Positions 45,567 to 57,215 of a stretch of DNA of 64,000 nt are shown piece by piece; the first letter of the stretch is position 1, and each line of letters starts with the position of its first letter. The stretch comes from Acanthosepion esculentum. Taxonomy: Eukaryota > Mollusca > Cephalopoda > Sepiida > Sepiidae. The position numbers and the translations under genes were made by a program. The notes under the pieces were generated by a model that was not told where the DNA came from, did not search any database, and saw only the letters and a list, made by a program, of their open reading frames with translations. Where the stretch lies: contig OZ038492.1 in assembly GCA_964036315.1 (NCBI GenBank), positions 38,580,853 to 38,644,852 of the forward strand. Direction: 5' to 3'.

Positions 45567-46487
45567 ATAAAAGTTTCTTGTATATTTTTGTTCCTTGTAT
45601 ATTTTTGTTCCTTGTCAGAAGTTTCGAAATGTTGGTTAAATTATATTTTCTTGCATCAGGAAATTTTAGTGCCTTTCTACAGGGAAAAAGATATTGATTT
45701 GGAATTTCTTGAAAAAAATCAAATTTTCCGAATGTAATGAAACTTCAAAACGCATTCATAAATAAAATATATTTGAGAAACGTTACTTTTATTCTTTTGT
45801 TTTACATCTGTTACTCGCAGTTATTTAATTTTATGAAATTCGAGAAATTCTTTTTTGTACGGCTTAATTTTTATATTAGTTTTAAACACACATCCTCGGA
45901 AAAGTTAAATTATCAATTTCTTTCATAAAACAAGAAAAACAGTTGCAGAAACTCTTCTCTGGAAATAAAAAAAATGGAATAAATCTCAAACATTATTTTT
46001 ATTAGAAAATGCTTTTTTATTTCTTTTATAAATAATATATATTGTCCACACTATTATCTTACAAAAATAAAATTCGATTAATAATTAATCTTTACAAGAA
46101 TTGTTTTCACTATTTTTATTGTCCTCAACTTTGTTGCCATATTTATCACAACGTTGTACACTCCGGACTTCTTCAGATACTGATGAATTGTTTTAATTTT
46201 AATTAGAAAAAATTGTAAAATTTTAAGTCTTTTAAAATTCTGTATTAATTTTTAGCTATCAGGCAATATTGTTATTAAGTAAAAATTATATTTACTAATC
46301 TTAAATGGAAAAGTATACTAAAATTCAGAGAACTCCCATATTTTTAAAATAATTTTGAATATTTTTCTTGTGCGTGTACAAACGTCCCAGTTTTTGTAAA
46401 TACTGTCGTTCATACAAGAAATCATAAGAAAATAATAGCGTTAACTAGAGTAAATTATAAGCCTCAAAACCTACAATTCGATAAAAC

Positions 46488-46490
<3 letters not shown>
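45567..46490. other. no recognised feature
   Basis: Very AT-rich. 46000-46200 resembles 56100-56270 over a CTTTGTTGCCATATTTATCA-type block, so it may be an old SINE flank. Confidence 0.4.

Positions 46491-46492
<2 letters not shown>

Positions 46493-46540
<48 letters not shown>
46493..46540. repeat. (TA)n microsatellite
   Basis: About 24 TA units at the 3' end of the LINE fragment. Confidence 0.95.
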
Positions 46541-46543
<3 letters not shown>

Positions 46544-46544
46544 C

Positions 46545-46965
46545 ACAGACACGAAAGCACACAATTATTGCCTTGAACATGTTAAGATTGTAGAGATCAT
46601 GAAAAAATATTCTGTTCGAAGTCGGTTCACCAGGGCAGTGGTTTGCGGGAAGAAGATCTTCGAGTGGAACTTACTTCTCACCGATTGAATACAGAGCGAA
46701 TATCGGTGGTTTGCTACAATGTAAGTGTCCTGGTGTGCTCTTGCCGTGAAGGTTTGACATGGCTGGACCAAGGAATGTAATTCGCCTGCGCACTTTCGGT
46801 GGAAGTAGCCGAAGAGAAGCGAGAGGTTAGCTACATTCCAGCTATGGGAGACAGGTTAAAGAATGAAGAATAATTCATCAACTACAAGGGCTCGTAGTTG
46901 CTTTTGGACGCTAGCAAGGCGTGGCAGGTCCCACACAAATATGACAATATTTATGGCGTGATCTG
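46545..46965 (-). pseudogene. LINE ORF2 C-terminus
   Basis: Minus strand: WDLPRLASVQKQLRALVV, SWNVANLSLLFGYFHRKCAG, ELHSLVQPCQTFTARAHQDT, YIVANHRYSLCIQSVRSKFH, SKIFFPQTTALVNRL. This matches the tail ...R.VA.LSLFY.YF.GKC..ELH...P...T..AR....Y.V...HP..L.I..VRS.FHS.SFFPRTA.LWNRLP. A few stops; 3' truncated at a (TA)n array. Confidence 0.85.
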
Positions 46966-47081
46966 GTTCTTCTAAAGGTGGAGGATATAAAGAAGCGTCA
47001 TGTGCGTACGGAGCAGTACAGAAAACCGACCATTTTATCTACATCCTTATCAAGAGACCGTATGTACGAGTTCCACTTGGA

Positions 47082-47083
<2 letters not shown>

Positions 47084-47155
<72 letters not shown>
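47084..47155. repeat. (TA)n microsatellite
   Basis: About 35 TA units. Confidence 0.96.
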
Positions 47156-47158
<3 letters not shown>

Positions 47159-47236
47159 TTGCATAATAATGAAACTGATCCAAAAAAGAGAGCTAAATAT
47201 ATTTATTATAAAGCATAGAAATATATTACTTAAAAA

Positions 47237-47632
47237 ATGAAACTCAATTGTACACATTTATATGGTCATTTCACTCCTCAGGATAAATAAATAAATATAT
47301 ATATATATTACTACTAGTAGTAATCTTATAAGTATAAGTAACTATACTCGTTTCGTATAACCTTCGGCTTCTTGATTTTCAAAAAATCAAATCAATATCG
47401 AAGGTAAAAAAGGTATAAAAAAGAAAGAGCCGAGAACATGAACGCCTGTCGAAAACCATCGTTCAGTATGCAGGTCCAAATACCAAAGAAAAAAAACCCC
47501 GATACGAATACGCAACTAACTAAATAAAGTGCTCAATACAGTAAGTAGAGTAGACATAGAAATGAATTACATAAAAATGAAACTCAGTTGTACCCCATTT
47601 TTATGGCCATTTAACTACTCGGGATAAATGAA
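47237..47632 (+). repeat. repeat Y copy 1, bracketed by a 55-bp direct repeat
   Basis: Repeat Y (47335-47560) matches 59551-59760 (TAACTATACTCGTTTCG, AGAAAGAGCC, GCTCAATACA..GTAGAG). On both sides (47237-47290 and 47574-47632) a 55-bp segment containing AAAATGAAACTCA.TTGTAC is duplicated, perhaps a long target duplication. Confidence 0.7.
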
Positions 47633-47639
47633 GCTTGTC

Positions 47640-48305
47640 AATTTTTTTTTTTTTATCAAATGTTATATTATTGACAAGCTCCAGGGAATTTTATTTAATT
47701 ATTTGTTTTTATTTGCATTTATTATTTTCATTTAGTTTTCTATTTTATTGTAACTTATTTTATATTATTTTATTTTTATTGGTATGTAATATATGTATTA
47801 GTACTTTAAATTTCATTTTCTTTTATCACGGTATATTTTATTATTATAGATATCACTACTCTTATTTAGTTTCTTAATATTAATAATATTATTAATTACA
47901 GTATTGATTTTCATGAAAAAATAGAGTTACATCCCTTGATTTTCAAATTTATTTTCTTATTCATTCCTAATGGTTACAACAATGCCAATTCAACATATTT
48001 CCAACTTTATTTTCAATATTAAATGCAAATCTGGGCGTAAATTCAAATCAAAAATTAAACTACAATTCCTTAAAATATTTTAACAACAGCAATAATAATC
48101 CAACGTACAATAAAATACCCGCTCTAAACAGAAATATTATAGAAGCAGCGTTAACTCAAAAAAATGCAGCTGAAGAATGCAGAATGTAAGAAACTCAGAG
48201 TTGTTCAATCAATGTAAGATATTAGCTATATTTCTTAGCCATATTATAACACAGAGATTACTATTTTACTGATACCAACACTCAATACGCGACATCCTAT
48301 ATACA
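47640..48305. other. no recognised feature
   Basis: T-rich tract with inverted TGACAAGCT/AGCTTGTCA sites around 47632 and 47676, then unassigned AT-rich DNA. Confidence 0.4.
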
Positions 48306-48308
48306 TAT

Positions 48309-48463
48309 TCATATATATGCTTTATATATATATATATATATGTATGTAAGTATATGTATAAGTATATATGTATATATATATATATATGTATAAGTATATA
48401 TGTATATATGTATAAGTATATATGTATATATATATATATATATGTATAAGTATATATGTATAT

Positions 48464-48552
<89 letters not shown>
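48309..48552. repeat. (TA)n/(TATG/TAAG) microsatellite
   Basis: Compound TA array with regularly spaced TATAAGTATA interruptions. Confidence 0.96.
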
Positions 48553-48682
48553 CAAGTTTAGGATTGGTATATACGGAGTGAAATCCAATAACCAACAATT
48601 AATATTCTTTAAAGAGTGCTCAATACAGAGTAGAGCAGATATAATTATTTATTTGAATATTACAACATAAATATGTTATAAA

Positions 48683-48737
48683 ATCACGACAAAAGTAGCC
48701 ATTTTGTTTCAACACTTCTTGTGTCTTGTCAAGTGAT
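48683..48737 (-). ncRNA. hammerhead-like fold, U3-A8 core, left arm
   Basis: Exact mirror of the right-arm motif at 48756-48810. Confidence 0.58.
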
Positions 48738-48755
48738 AATATAGAATTCTATATC

Positions 48756-48810
48756 ATCACTTGACAAGACACAAGAAGTGTTGAAACAAAATGGCTACTT
48801 TTGTCGTGAT
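48756..48810 (+). ncRNA. hammerhead-like fold, U3-A8 core, right arm
   Basis: Stem I ATCAC/GTGAT (48756-48760 with 48806-48810), core TTGACAA (48761-48767), stem II GACAC-AAGAA-GTGTT, GAAA (48783-48786), stem III ACAAAA-TGGCTAC-TTTTGT, cleavage-site GUC with C at 48805. All three stems are perfect or G-U paired; only core positions 3 and 8 depart from consensus. Confidence 0.6.
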
Positions 48811-48845
48811 TTTATAACATATTTATGTTGTAATATTCAAATAAA

Positions 48846-49010
<165 letters not shown>

Positions 49011-49099
49011 CTTCCGTCTAGGAAACGTGACATAATTTACTTTTACATACTTCTAAACCATGTCATTGATTACGCCAGTATGCACGTATATACATACTT

Positions 49100-49100
<1 letters not shown>

Positions 49101-49133
<33 letters not shown>

Positions 49134-49214
49134 GTGTGTGTGTGTGGTGTTTTGTATGCGGTTAAAGTGTGGCATCAGACCCGTGCGGATGCACTAAAGT
49201 GCACACACACACAC

Positions 49215-49256
<42 letters not shown>
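49101..49256. repeat. (CA)n/(TA)n/(TG)n microsatellites
   Basis: CA, TA and TG blocks around a 50-bp spacer; the TG and second CA blocks are mutually complementary. Confidence 0.93.
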
Positions 49257-49257
<1 letters not shown>

Positions 49258-50435
49258 GTACATTTACTATCATGAGCACTTGTGCTATTTGATGCATTTT
49301 TTTAAAGATTTTCATACTCAATCGCAATGCGCTTGTTCCGAAATTAACAAACACTCCGTGAAATCAGGAAAGAAAATTCAACCCAGCATTGAAGCCAACA
49401 TGACTCAAGAAGCACTTTGAACATACGCAAATTTTTTAAGTACAGAAAATCACATGGAAATTGATGAAGACGATATCTTGAAGCGCCAATTGTTTCGATG
49501 GATCGTCTTTTCCTCACTGGGGAATAAGGTTTACAAGAACAATACAAGATTGAGAGTTTATCTCTCTTTTCTAATTTATTTTGTTGAAGAACATTCAAGT
49601 CATTCTGACAATATACGAGATAACCAAATTAATCAGGCTCTCAACGCTACCCAAGTGGGCGCACGCATTCAAGAATACATCCTAAGATATATAATGGCGA
49701 TCTTTCAAACGCATACACCTTGATGTACATTTTAAATACATACAGTTGTTTTTGCTTCCACCTGTGTGCAGATATATCCGGTATGTCATTGTATAAGTTT
49801 TACAATGAGAAAATTTGGATACTGTCCAATATGGCAGACCGATTTAAAAATGTTTGTAAGTGTTGTAAAGGCTAGCTACACATTCACACAAATTCATGGG
49901 AAAAAAATCTTGCAACAATCTGATTACTTATACGTTTCAACATCCTGTTCTTCTCTGTATTAAATTCTTTCAGTATAGAAACGATCATTGTTCTCCACAA
50001 TTTCCTATCCTTTGTAGCTCGTAGTAAAGGCTGTCGTTTTACCATCTATCTCCGTCCCTAATCTGCCAGGCATACGTCCATATCACATTGAAACACCGAC
50101 AATGTTAAAACTTTTACAAAAGTTAAGCAAAGTTTTTTTTTTCAGTACATAGATGGGTAAAAGCTTCGGAATAGCAGGTGCTGTAAGATTGGATATGCGT
50201 TTGGTGTCATGGGATTCCACACGAAAAATTTTAATCAGAGAGACGAGTCCCAATTTCAGTCGGGTAAGCTATAGTGACGTCAACGTAAATACCATAGGCA
50301 AAGATTTGGATTCATTTCCTCTCCTCTCAGCTATGAGGTAATTTAATTTGTATCATGAAATCATTATTATCTCAAAAATATTATTACAATCTGAAAACAT
50401 TTTCTAGTTTTAAATAAGCAAAAAAAAATTGCGAT
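49257..50435. other. no recognised gene
   Basis: Two short frames (49454-49723, 89 aa; 50153-50341, 62 aa) have balanced composition but no motif I recognise and no splice context I can support. They may be chance or unrecognised repeat remnants. Confidence 0.35.
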
Positions 50436-50439
50436 CAGT

Positions 50440-51290
50440 AAAAAACGAAACAATTAATCGAATCAATGTTTTTCCATCAATTTACACAAAACTGTTACGT
50501 TGGATACTTGTTGTTTCTTTCTGTCACGTTTGCCCTTAATATATCCTTGAAGCGACACATTCTTCAAGCCCTTTTTCTTGTCTAGGAAATTCTGCTGTTT
50601 GTTTCTGGTTCTCTTATGCTCTTGAAATAGTTAATGCAATCACCGCTTTTACTTCCGCAGTTTATCTTTTCTCGCGCTTCCCGTCAGGGAAACTCCCTTC
50701 CGCTTACTTGCTTCCCCGATGAATACAATTTTCAAATTTTAAATCTTCTGTTGCCGTGCTTACCGTTCTCCTTTTATCGTTTCCTCAATACCCTCTATAC
50801 ACACAGACTTTTCCCTCATAAAACCATCCCAGCGTGCTAGTGGCTCTCCCGACTTTCTTGGTGTAAAACGCTTAAAAAATGTATGCAATTCTATCTTGTT
50901 ACCATTTCCCTTAAACCTTCCACGTCACTCATATTTTTTAGTCCATTGTATTCGCAGAATTCTTATTTATTATCACATTTCTGTTGCCTTGAGTCTTACG
51001 TTCGTCAGGGCAGAAATTGTTCAGTATCACTTGCCATATAGGAGGATTAATATTAAACAGCAATTGAGCAATTTTTGCTTTGCTTCGAACAGAATATTTT
51101 GCGTAGCTTTCCTCATACACCTTTGGAATTTAGTATCACATTTTCCGATTTCTGTTAAAACACTTCCCAGATATGTAAATGTTAGTAATGGCTTAATTTT
51201 GGTATTTTGCTTGACAACCATATATTCTGCCTTGATGCGTATATTGGTGATTAGTCCATTTTTCATTTGTTCACAGTCACATATATATAT
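50440..51290 (-). pseudogene. RTE LINE RT thumb and C-terminus
   Basis: Minus strand: FTYLGSVLTEIGKCDTKFQR, then CMRKATQNILFEAK and LLYGK (51200-51030), NVIINKNSANTMD (WTEH region), then FLDKKKGLKNVSLQGYIKGK and RDRKKQQVSNVTVLCKLMEK (about 50610-50490). Matches RTE ORF2 order YLGS.LTEDGKCDTE..RR, LLYG.E.W, then I.KK.GL.N..L.G.I.GKR.RGKQ. Numerous breaks. Confidence 0.8.
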
Positions 51291-51301
51291 ATATATATAT
51301 A
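51279..51301. repeat. short (TA)n
   Basis: About 11 TA units at the border of the LINE remnant. Confidence 0.85.
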
Positions 51302-51680
51302 CAATAGAAAAAAATTGCTAATCGACAACACAGTTATCCTACACCATGAAAACAACAAATTTAGATTACAGATACTAAAAGCAATTTATATTAAAAAAAT
51401 TAAATCCGACACTGAACAGAATCAACTATGAATATTGCAGTAATATTCTGAAATGCCTGTAAAGGAACAGTATTTTCATGCTTTAATACGCGCCTGACCA
51501 TGACATTATAACATAAAGGAAAAAAATCATAATGGATATTTTTTCACGTTCTAATGAACGCTCAGCACAATATCAACCGTTTTGTTTTTGAAAGAATAAT
51601 GAAAAATTATGATAACTGATAATAACGCACATTTTTGTATAAATACTTGTACTAATGAACAACATAGTTTTGTACCACTT
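51302..51680. other. no recognised feature
   Basis: AT-rich, unassigned. Confidence 0.4.
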
Positions 51681-51686
51681 TCACGC

Positions 51687-51725
51687 CTGAAGATGATCTT
51701 GGAAGAAGATTGAAAGTACTTGGGG
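51687..51725 (+). ncRNA. hammerhead-like motif, weak stem I
   Basis: CTGAAGA (51687-51693), stem II GATCTT-GGAAG-AAGATT, GAAA (51712-51715), palindromic AGTACT stem III, U at 51721. Stem I (CACGC versus GGGGA) pairs poorly. Directly precedes repeat Z copy 2. Confidence 0.4.
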
Positions 51726-51860
51726 AATGAAAATAAAAGAAATTTAAACAGCTATAGCACATTTCTCTCATCCTTTAACATCAATACACGGAAGGTTATT
51801 CATGAGTATGTACGGATTTTATTTTTTTTAAAATAGCAGGCACAATGTCTGTAATTTATT
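51723..51860 (-). repeat. repeat Z, copy 2
   Basis: Inverted match to 20745-20890. Confidence 0.75.
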
Positions 51861-51989
51861 CAATCAGACAGGCCTAAAAGTTTGGCTTTCGCACTGGAAG
51901 GTCCAATACGAACATTTCAGCGTGTCTGTGTGTGAAGTAGACTAAAGTGCAAAGCATTCGGAAATAGTTGGGTGTGTCTAATGGTGATT

Positions 51990-52540
51990 ACGCAGGTAGG
52001 GCAGCTCGAAAAACATACTTTGATCGTTTTGATAAGAAAAGAACTGCAGAATTTGTTGTTGAGGGTCTCAGACTTTACACGGAATCATACATCAAGTGTC
52101 TTGAGGAGGTAGTACTCTCCTGAGTAAAGAGGAAGGCCGCTGGTAGACATGTCTGGCAACAGGATTCTGCACCATGACACACTCTGTCATGGTTGTCAGA
52201 CAATTTCTTCGGCAACATCAACCCTTTCATCTGGCCAGCTAACACCTCAGAGTGCAACCCTCTTGATTATTACGTGTGGGCAGAGTTGAGCAAAGAAACC
52301 AACAAAACTGAAGATGAACTGAAGGCATATATAACAACATTCTCCAACTTAATCGAGGAGAGCGTCTAGAAGAGACGCAGATTTCCGGATGGCGAAGGTC
52401 GATTTTATGGAATGAATTTAGTCTTTAGTATTTGAAGATATTTTTGTTTAATTTTTGTAAATATTTTCGTTAAAATGAAATGTCAGTGTTATTTTCAATT
52501 TTGCGTAATTAAAACAATTCATCCATCACACCCTGTATAC
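51990..52540 (+). pseudogene. Tc1/mariner-type transposase, copy 4
   Basis: AARKTYFDRFDKKRTAEFVV fused by deletion to EGLRLYTESYIKCLEEVVLS, then AAGRHVWQQDSAPCHT (second catalytic D region), WPANTSECNPLDYYVWAELS (third catalytic region) and KETNKTEDELKAYI. The right TIR is TTCATCCATCACACCCTGTA. The first catalytic D block is missing. Confidence 0.85.
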
Positions 52541-53915
52541 TATTTTTGTGTTATATATATATATATATATATATAGAAACAAGGACTCTAAGGTCAACAC
52601 CAGGCGGTGACATTGTGTTTCATGCTTGTGTTTTGGCTCCCTTATATATGTAAAACAGGCAGTGGTGCATTATGGTTTGTAAGATCTATTGCATTATCTT
52701 GACGGTTTCTCGCTTGCCGGTAAAGGTTATGTTTCAAATTATTGTAGAGACTATTGAGTATAAATTATTTCAGATTATTTGTTAAAACTTTTTGCTAATT
52801 ATGTATTATTGATTACTTAATTGTTTATTATTATTATTATTATTATTACTATTATTAAACATTTGTTTATGTGTTCATTATTTGTTTATTATTTACTTAA
52901 TTCGTTTATTTATTAATTTACATTGTTTATTCTGTTTTATTTTAGTGTATGCTTTTATTAGTAGTATTTATTATTATATATATATGTTTGTGTTTGTGTT
53001 TTTTTTTGTAGGGGGTTGTACGTGTGTGTGTGTGTGTACGCGGCCTACTTTATTAGGAGCGAGGAAGGTGTTTAGTAATCCTGTAATATGCAACATAAAA
53101 TTATGAAAAGGCGGAAGAACTCTTGAAGATTCAATTAAATGGAGGTGTCATCTCACTAGAAAATTAACGGGATACCAATCTGCTATCAACCAATAATGGC
53201 AACTCACAATGCTTCAACACGCTGATGAATATACGTACAGGATTACAATAAATTCTCACATGAATAGAATATGCAAATATTGTTCTATTATTGCCAACAT
53301 ATAGCGCTGAAGAGTCTTTAATTTCTGTAGTATCACGGACGTGCATACCTTTAAGTGAACAGCAGCTTAGATCATGCATTTGGGCATGTCTCAAGTTGTA
53401 CTGCGCGTGCTATATATGGAATGGAATGACGCTTTTTTGTCTACAATGATTAATGGAACAAATTGATTGTCATTTCTGTATCCGACGAATACGAAACTGC
53501 TACCGAGAATCGCCATTTTTTAAATGAAGCATGCGAAATGACGGATGGGAAACAGCGACTGCGAAATGGTGACAGAGTAATGCGCTTTGCGAGGCGGCAA
53601 GTGGAAAATAGAAAACAATAACGTCGCGAAAATTAGAAACTGCATAAAATGATTAATTCTCTTTAACAAAACTCAAGCAAGAATTCCATTTTATTACTCA
53701 CTATTTCTAAACGTGAAGATACTCACCTGCCACCTTCACAGATCGAAGTCTTCGGTTATCCTAGGTAATTGTATCCATCTCCTGCGTTCTAGGCCTGTCT
53801 CGTAGTTTACAATACCTAGTATATCACAGTGGTCACCCACCTGATTATTGGCCACTTTTGTAACTTCGGTTATATGGCGAGAACAGGTTTTTTTTTTTGA
53901 AATAAGATGACCGGA
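52540..53915. other. mostly unassigned
   Basis: 52568-52625 repeats a segment near 42118-42170 (AAGTCAACACC, TGTTTCATGCT), and short TA (52554-52575) and TG tracts occur. The minus-strand 53927-53736 frame (HITEVTKVANNQVGDHCDIL) is open and compositionally protein-like but unrecognised. Confidence 0.4.
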
Positions 53916-54529
53916 GATGAATAACATTTAAGTTATCGTATATACTCAGATATAAATCTATTTAATGTATAGTGCGAGTGAAGAAAATTAATTTTTCATA
54001 TAACTCGTGTATAATGCGACTACAGCTTCTGGGACATACTGATAGCCTTATCGTCGTCAAATATTACAGTACCGTACATTCTGGACATATTTCATAGGAA
54101 ATAAATGGTTTTCATTCTTTTTTGTACAAAGCTATCCCAAAATGGAGAGAAAAACGCTAAAGTGCCACACACCTAAAGACGTTCAACTATTCATGTAGCA
54201 ACAGAAAGAAAGAATCTAGGCCACGTGGAGGAGGCAGACTAAAAGAGCTTGCTTATCTGTACTGTTATGGTTAGCCAAAGGTACCGTGAGATTGTAGCGA
54301 GATTACGGTCACCGAAAATGCATGAAGTTTAATCCCTCAAGAGATGAATAACATTTCATTCATCGTATATACTCGTGTATAAGTCTATTTAATGCATAGT
54401 GCGATCCCTGATTTTTTAGAGAAAAAAAGGAATTTTTCATATATATATATATATATATATCGTGTATAATGCGACACCAGCTTCTGAGCCATATTGATAG
54501 CCTTATCGTCCTCAAATATTGCAGTACAT

Positions 54530-54935
54530 GCCACTTACATAGTAGCAAACCACCCACGTTTCCTCCGCATTCCATTGGTTAGAAGTAAGTTCCACTCAAA
54601 CAGCTTCATCGCGTGAACCACTGCTCTATGGAAAGACTCACAAGAGGAATATTTCCCCGATTCCTACAATCTTAACCTGTTCAAGTCTAGAGTCAACCGT
54701 TATCTCCCCTTCTATCCAGAAAACTACTCCTTATCGCAACCCTCTACGTCTAGTGGCACCCGGAACTTCTTTACGGTAAAGCTTACTGAAAAAAAGATAA
54801 AAGGGATGCTGTTGGAAAAGCAATATGTCAGCGATGTAAACACACACGAGTGAACAAGAAAGTAAATTCGAGAAAGGAAAAGAAAATACACTGTTAATCC
54901 TTCATTTATATTTGTAGCTGTTAAGCGGCAGACAC
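54530..54935 (+). pseudogene. LINE ORF2 C-terminus inserted in the array
   Basis: ATYIVANHPRFLRIPLVRSK, FHSNSFIA, stop, TTALWKDSQEEYFPDSYNLN, LFKSRVNRYLPFYPENYSL, then 3' sequence. Same lineage as 46.5 kb. A premature stop and a substituted RLP motif. Confidence 0.8.
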
Positions 54936-55201
54936 AATGAATGACGTTCAACTGTTCATGTAGCAACAGAAAGAAATACTCTAGGCCATGGGGAGGTAGA
55001 CTAAAGGAACTTATCTGTACCGTTAAGGTTAGCCAAAGGTACTGGGATAATGTAGTCCTACCAACGAGGCTACGGTCACCAAAAATGCAGGAATTTTAAC
55101 CCCTCCAGAGACGAATAACATTTAAGTTATCGTATATACACGTGTATATGTCTATTTAATGTATAGTGCGAGTGAAAAAAATGAATTTTTCATAATTCAT
55201 G

Positions 55202-55722
55202 TTTTTTTTTTTTTTTTTTTTTTTTTAAGCGTATCACCCCAAGCAAGGCTGGTGGCCACTATCACGCATGGGGTTACAGAAGGGTTGGAGGAAGAGCAGA
55301 TAGGAGTGGTAAAGGAGAGGATGTGGAGAAAGAGAAGGACGGAGGGTCGATCAAGGCAAGGGGGTTACAGAAGATTTGGAGTGAGAGCAGATAGGAATGA
55401 AAGATGAAGGGAAGTGGATAGATCAAGGCAACTGGAGATGACGATAGACGCTACACTTAAACCGTTGGATATTGTTTTTGCCAGGGAAACAGTAATAGGG
55501 AAGGGAGTTCCATAGGCGAGATGTGCGAGACATGAAGCTATTGGAGTAGAAGAGACGTCTACATCTAACAGTTTCAACGGTGAAGGGGTGGGAACGTGAT
55601 GCCAGCCTCGTAGGACGTTTAAATTCATGAGGCCTAGGGACAAGCGAAAGCAACTCCTCGGAGCAATTACCGTGTAAGTACTTCTAGAAAAGGCAGAGCG
55701 ATGCAACATCGCGTCTGTGAGA
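55202..55722 (-). pseudogene. LINE ORF2 C-terminus with ~27-nt poly-A tail
   Basis: The plus strand begins with about 27 T (55202-55228), a poly-A tail in minus sense. The minus strand carries RPTRLASRSHPFTVETVRCR, RLFYSNSFMSRTSRLWNSLP, YYCFPGKNNIQRFKCSVYRH, LQLP. Well preserved (about 76 codons open), 5'-truncated: the youngest-looking LINE insertion here. Confidence 0.88.
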
Positions 55723-56254
55723 GAGAATGCGACTCCAGATTCTGATCCATACTGATAGCTTTATCGTCGTCAAATATTACAGTACCGTACGTCCTGAACA
55801 TATTTCATGAGAAATAAATGCTTTTCATTTTTTCTGTACAAAGCTATCCCAAAATGGCGAGAAAAATACACTAATTCTGCACACAGTTAATGACGTTCAA
55901 CTGTTCATGTAGCAACAAAAAAAGTATCTAGGCTATGGGAGGCAGACTAAAGGGGCTAATCTGCACCGTTAATGTTATGCAAAAGTACTGGGATAATGTA
56001 GGCCTACCAGCGAGGCTACGGTCACCGAAAATGCAGGTATTTAAACCATTCCAGAAAAATAACGTTTTTTAAAACTCTCAATATACACATTTATATGTGG
56101 TATAAGAAATATATTTGTGAATGATTTTTTAGACAATTCACAAAACAATAGAATGAGAATACAATTGAAACTCGAAAATACAAATGTACTTATTTACATT
56201 ATTTGCATTATTTCGACTGTTATCTCCAGCTTCATTGCCATATTCACCAAATTT

Positions 56255-56380
56255 CGGGCATGTCCCAATGGATAACGGCGTTGGTTAGTTCAAGTGAATA
56301 AACCCAAAGAGTTGTGAGTTAAATGTGACATCCGTAAAAAGCGTGGTACAAGGACGGTGAACGAAATAAAACTTGCAGTT
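56255..56380 (+). mobile_element. tRNA-Arg-like SINE, copy 1
   Basis: CCCAATGGATAACGGCGTTGG resembles a tRNA-Arg D-arm/A-box; GTGAGTTAAATGTGAC sits at the T-arm/B-box position. Body GACATCCG.AA..GC.TGG recurs at 56830. Confidence 0.6.
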
Positions 56381-56382
56381 CG

Positions 56383-56383
<1 letters not shown>

Positions 56384-56449
<66 letters not shown>

Positions 56450-56454
56450 TTATT

Positions 56455-56490
<36 letters not shown>
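56384..56490. repeat. (TA)n(TG)n(TA)n microsatellite
   Basis: TA, TG then TA blocks directly after the SINE. Confidence 0.95.
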
Positions 56491-56491
<1 letters not shown>

Positions 56492-56531
56492 GATAATTAA
56501 TTTGATTTTTTTCAATTAATTATCTATTATA
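56487..56531. other. 17-bp perfect hairpin
   Basis: ATAATAGATAATTAATT pairs with AATTAATTATCTATTAT around an 11-nt loop. Confidence 0.85.
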
Positions 56532-56576
56532 AAAAATTCAAGACAGCTAACCTCATCCTCAAAAATAACAACACGC

Positions 56577-56579
<3 letters not shown>

Positions 56580-56634
<55 letters not shown>

Positions 56635-56735
56635 AAGACATTTTTTATATGTTTAACCTTCTTTTTATAGATACAAGTATTTAAGCAAATAAAAAGAACG
56701 TTAAACATATCAAAAATGTATTTAAATAAATTGTT
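56580..56735. mobile_element. (TA)n followed by a small foldback
   Basis: TA array 56580-56632, then inverted arms ACATTTTTTATATGTTTAAC / GTTAAACATATCAAAAATGT (about 56638 and 56700). Confidence 0.7.
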
Positions 56736-56756
56736 GGACTCTGTCCAATTCAAAAA

Positions 56757-56802
56757 TATATATGTGTGTGTGTGTGTGTGCGTGTGTGTGTGTGAGTGTA
56801 TG
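56757..56802. repeat. (TG)n microsatellite
   Basis: TG units with a TATA start, abutting the second SINE. Confidence 0.9.
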
Positions 56803-56814
56803 AAACAAAACTTG

Positions 56815-56985
56815 GATTGGAGAGTTGAGTTAAAGGGAAATAACTGAGACATCCGGAAGAGGCATGGCACGTGGAACGAGAACAATCTACTCCGGTGGAC
56901 GAAATAAAGTGTCCTGTCCGTAATCCCAATCACCCGAAGAAGACCGGAGCGTACAACGGCAGAAATATTGTTAATATGGTAATGA
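56815..56985 (+). mobile_element. tRNA-Arg-like SINE, copy 2
   Basis: GAGTTGAGTTAAAGGGAAAT then GACATCCGGAAGAGGCATGG and GGACGAAATAAAGTGTCCTG align with copy 1 beyond its B-box. The A-box half is lost. Confidence 0.55.
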
Positions 56986-57109
56986 ACATAAGGATAACAG
57001 TCCGAATAATGTAAATAGTGTAAGTAATATAGACAGATATCTCAGGAATATAGACAGAAAAATATGTTTGTATCTATATTTGTTTTGTCTATGGATTTGT
57101 CAGCATCGT

Positions 57110-57215
57110 TCTCTAGAAACCGGATTTGTTGTTGCTTGACGTCTCTTCTTCGTCTGTGAGGAGATTGTCCAGCATTCACAGCCATTTAGGTAGACTGATA
57201 TTGCATAACAATTTG
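57110..57215 (-). pseudogene. RTE LINE RT thumb scrap
   Basis: Minus strand NCYAISVYLNGCECWTISSQ then TKKRRQATT: the (L)NGCECWTIS motif of RTE ORF2. Confidence 0.7.

Larger units (their letters stand above)
53920..56060. repeat. three-unit tandem array (about 423-bp unit), broken by two LINEs
   Basis: Unit starts GA(T)GAATAACATTTAAGTTAT then CGTATATACTCGTGTATA near 53920, 54343 and 55115. Each unit contains GATAGCCTTATCGTC.TCAAA, ACGTTCAACT.TTCATGTAGC and a CGGTCACC.AAAATGCA end. Unit 2 is interrupted by 54530-54935 and unit 3 by 55202-55722. Origin unknown; the unit has no coding match I trust. Confidence 0.8.

Noticed and set aside
46140..46185. Hammerhead-like CTGATGA / CTGAAGA on both strands
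   Set aside because: No GAAA at the right distance and no stem I pairing.
49454..49723. 89-codon frame as a host exon
   Set aside because: No recognised domain and no supported splice or start context; kept only as unassigned DNA.
56915..56980. Possible hammerhead with GAAATATTG
   Set aside because: The core starts CCGAAGA and the cleavage position would be G, which hammerheads do not accept.
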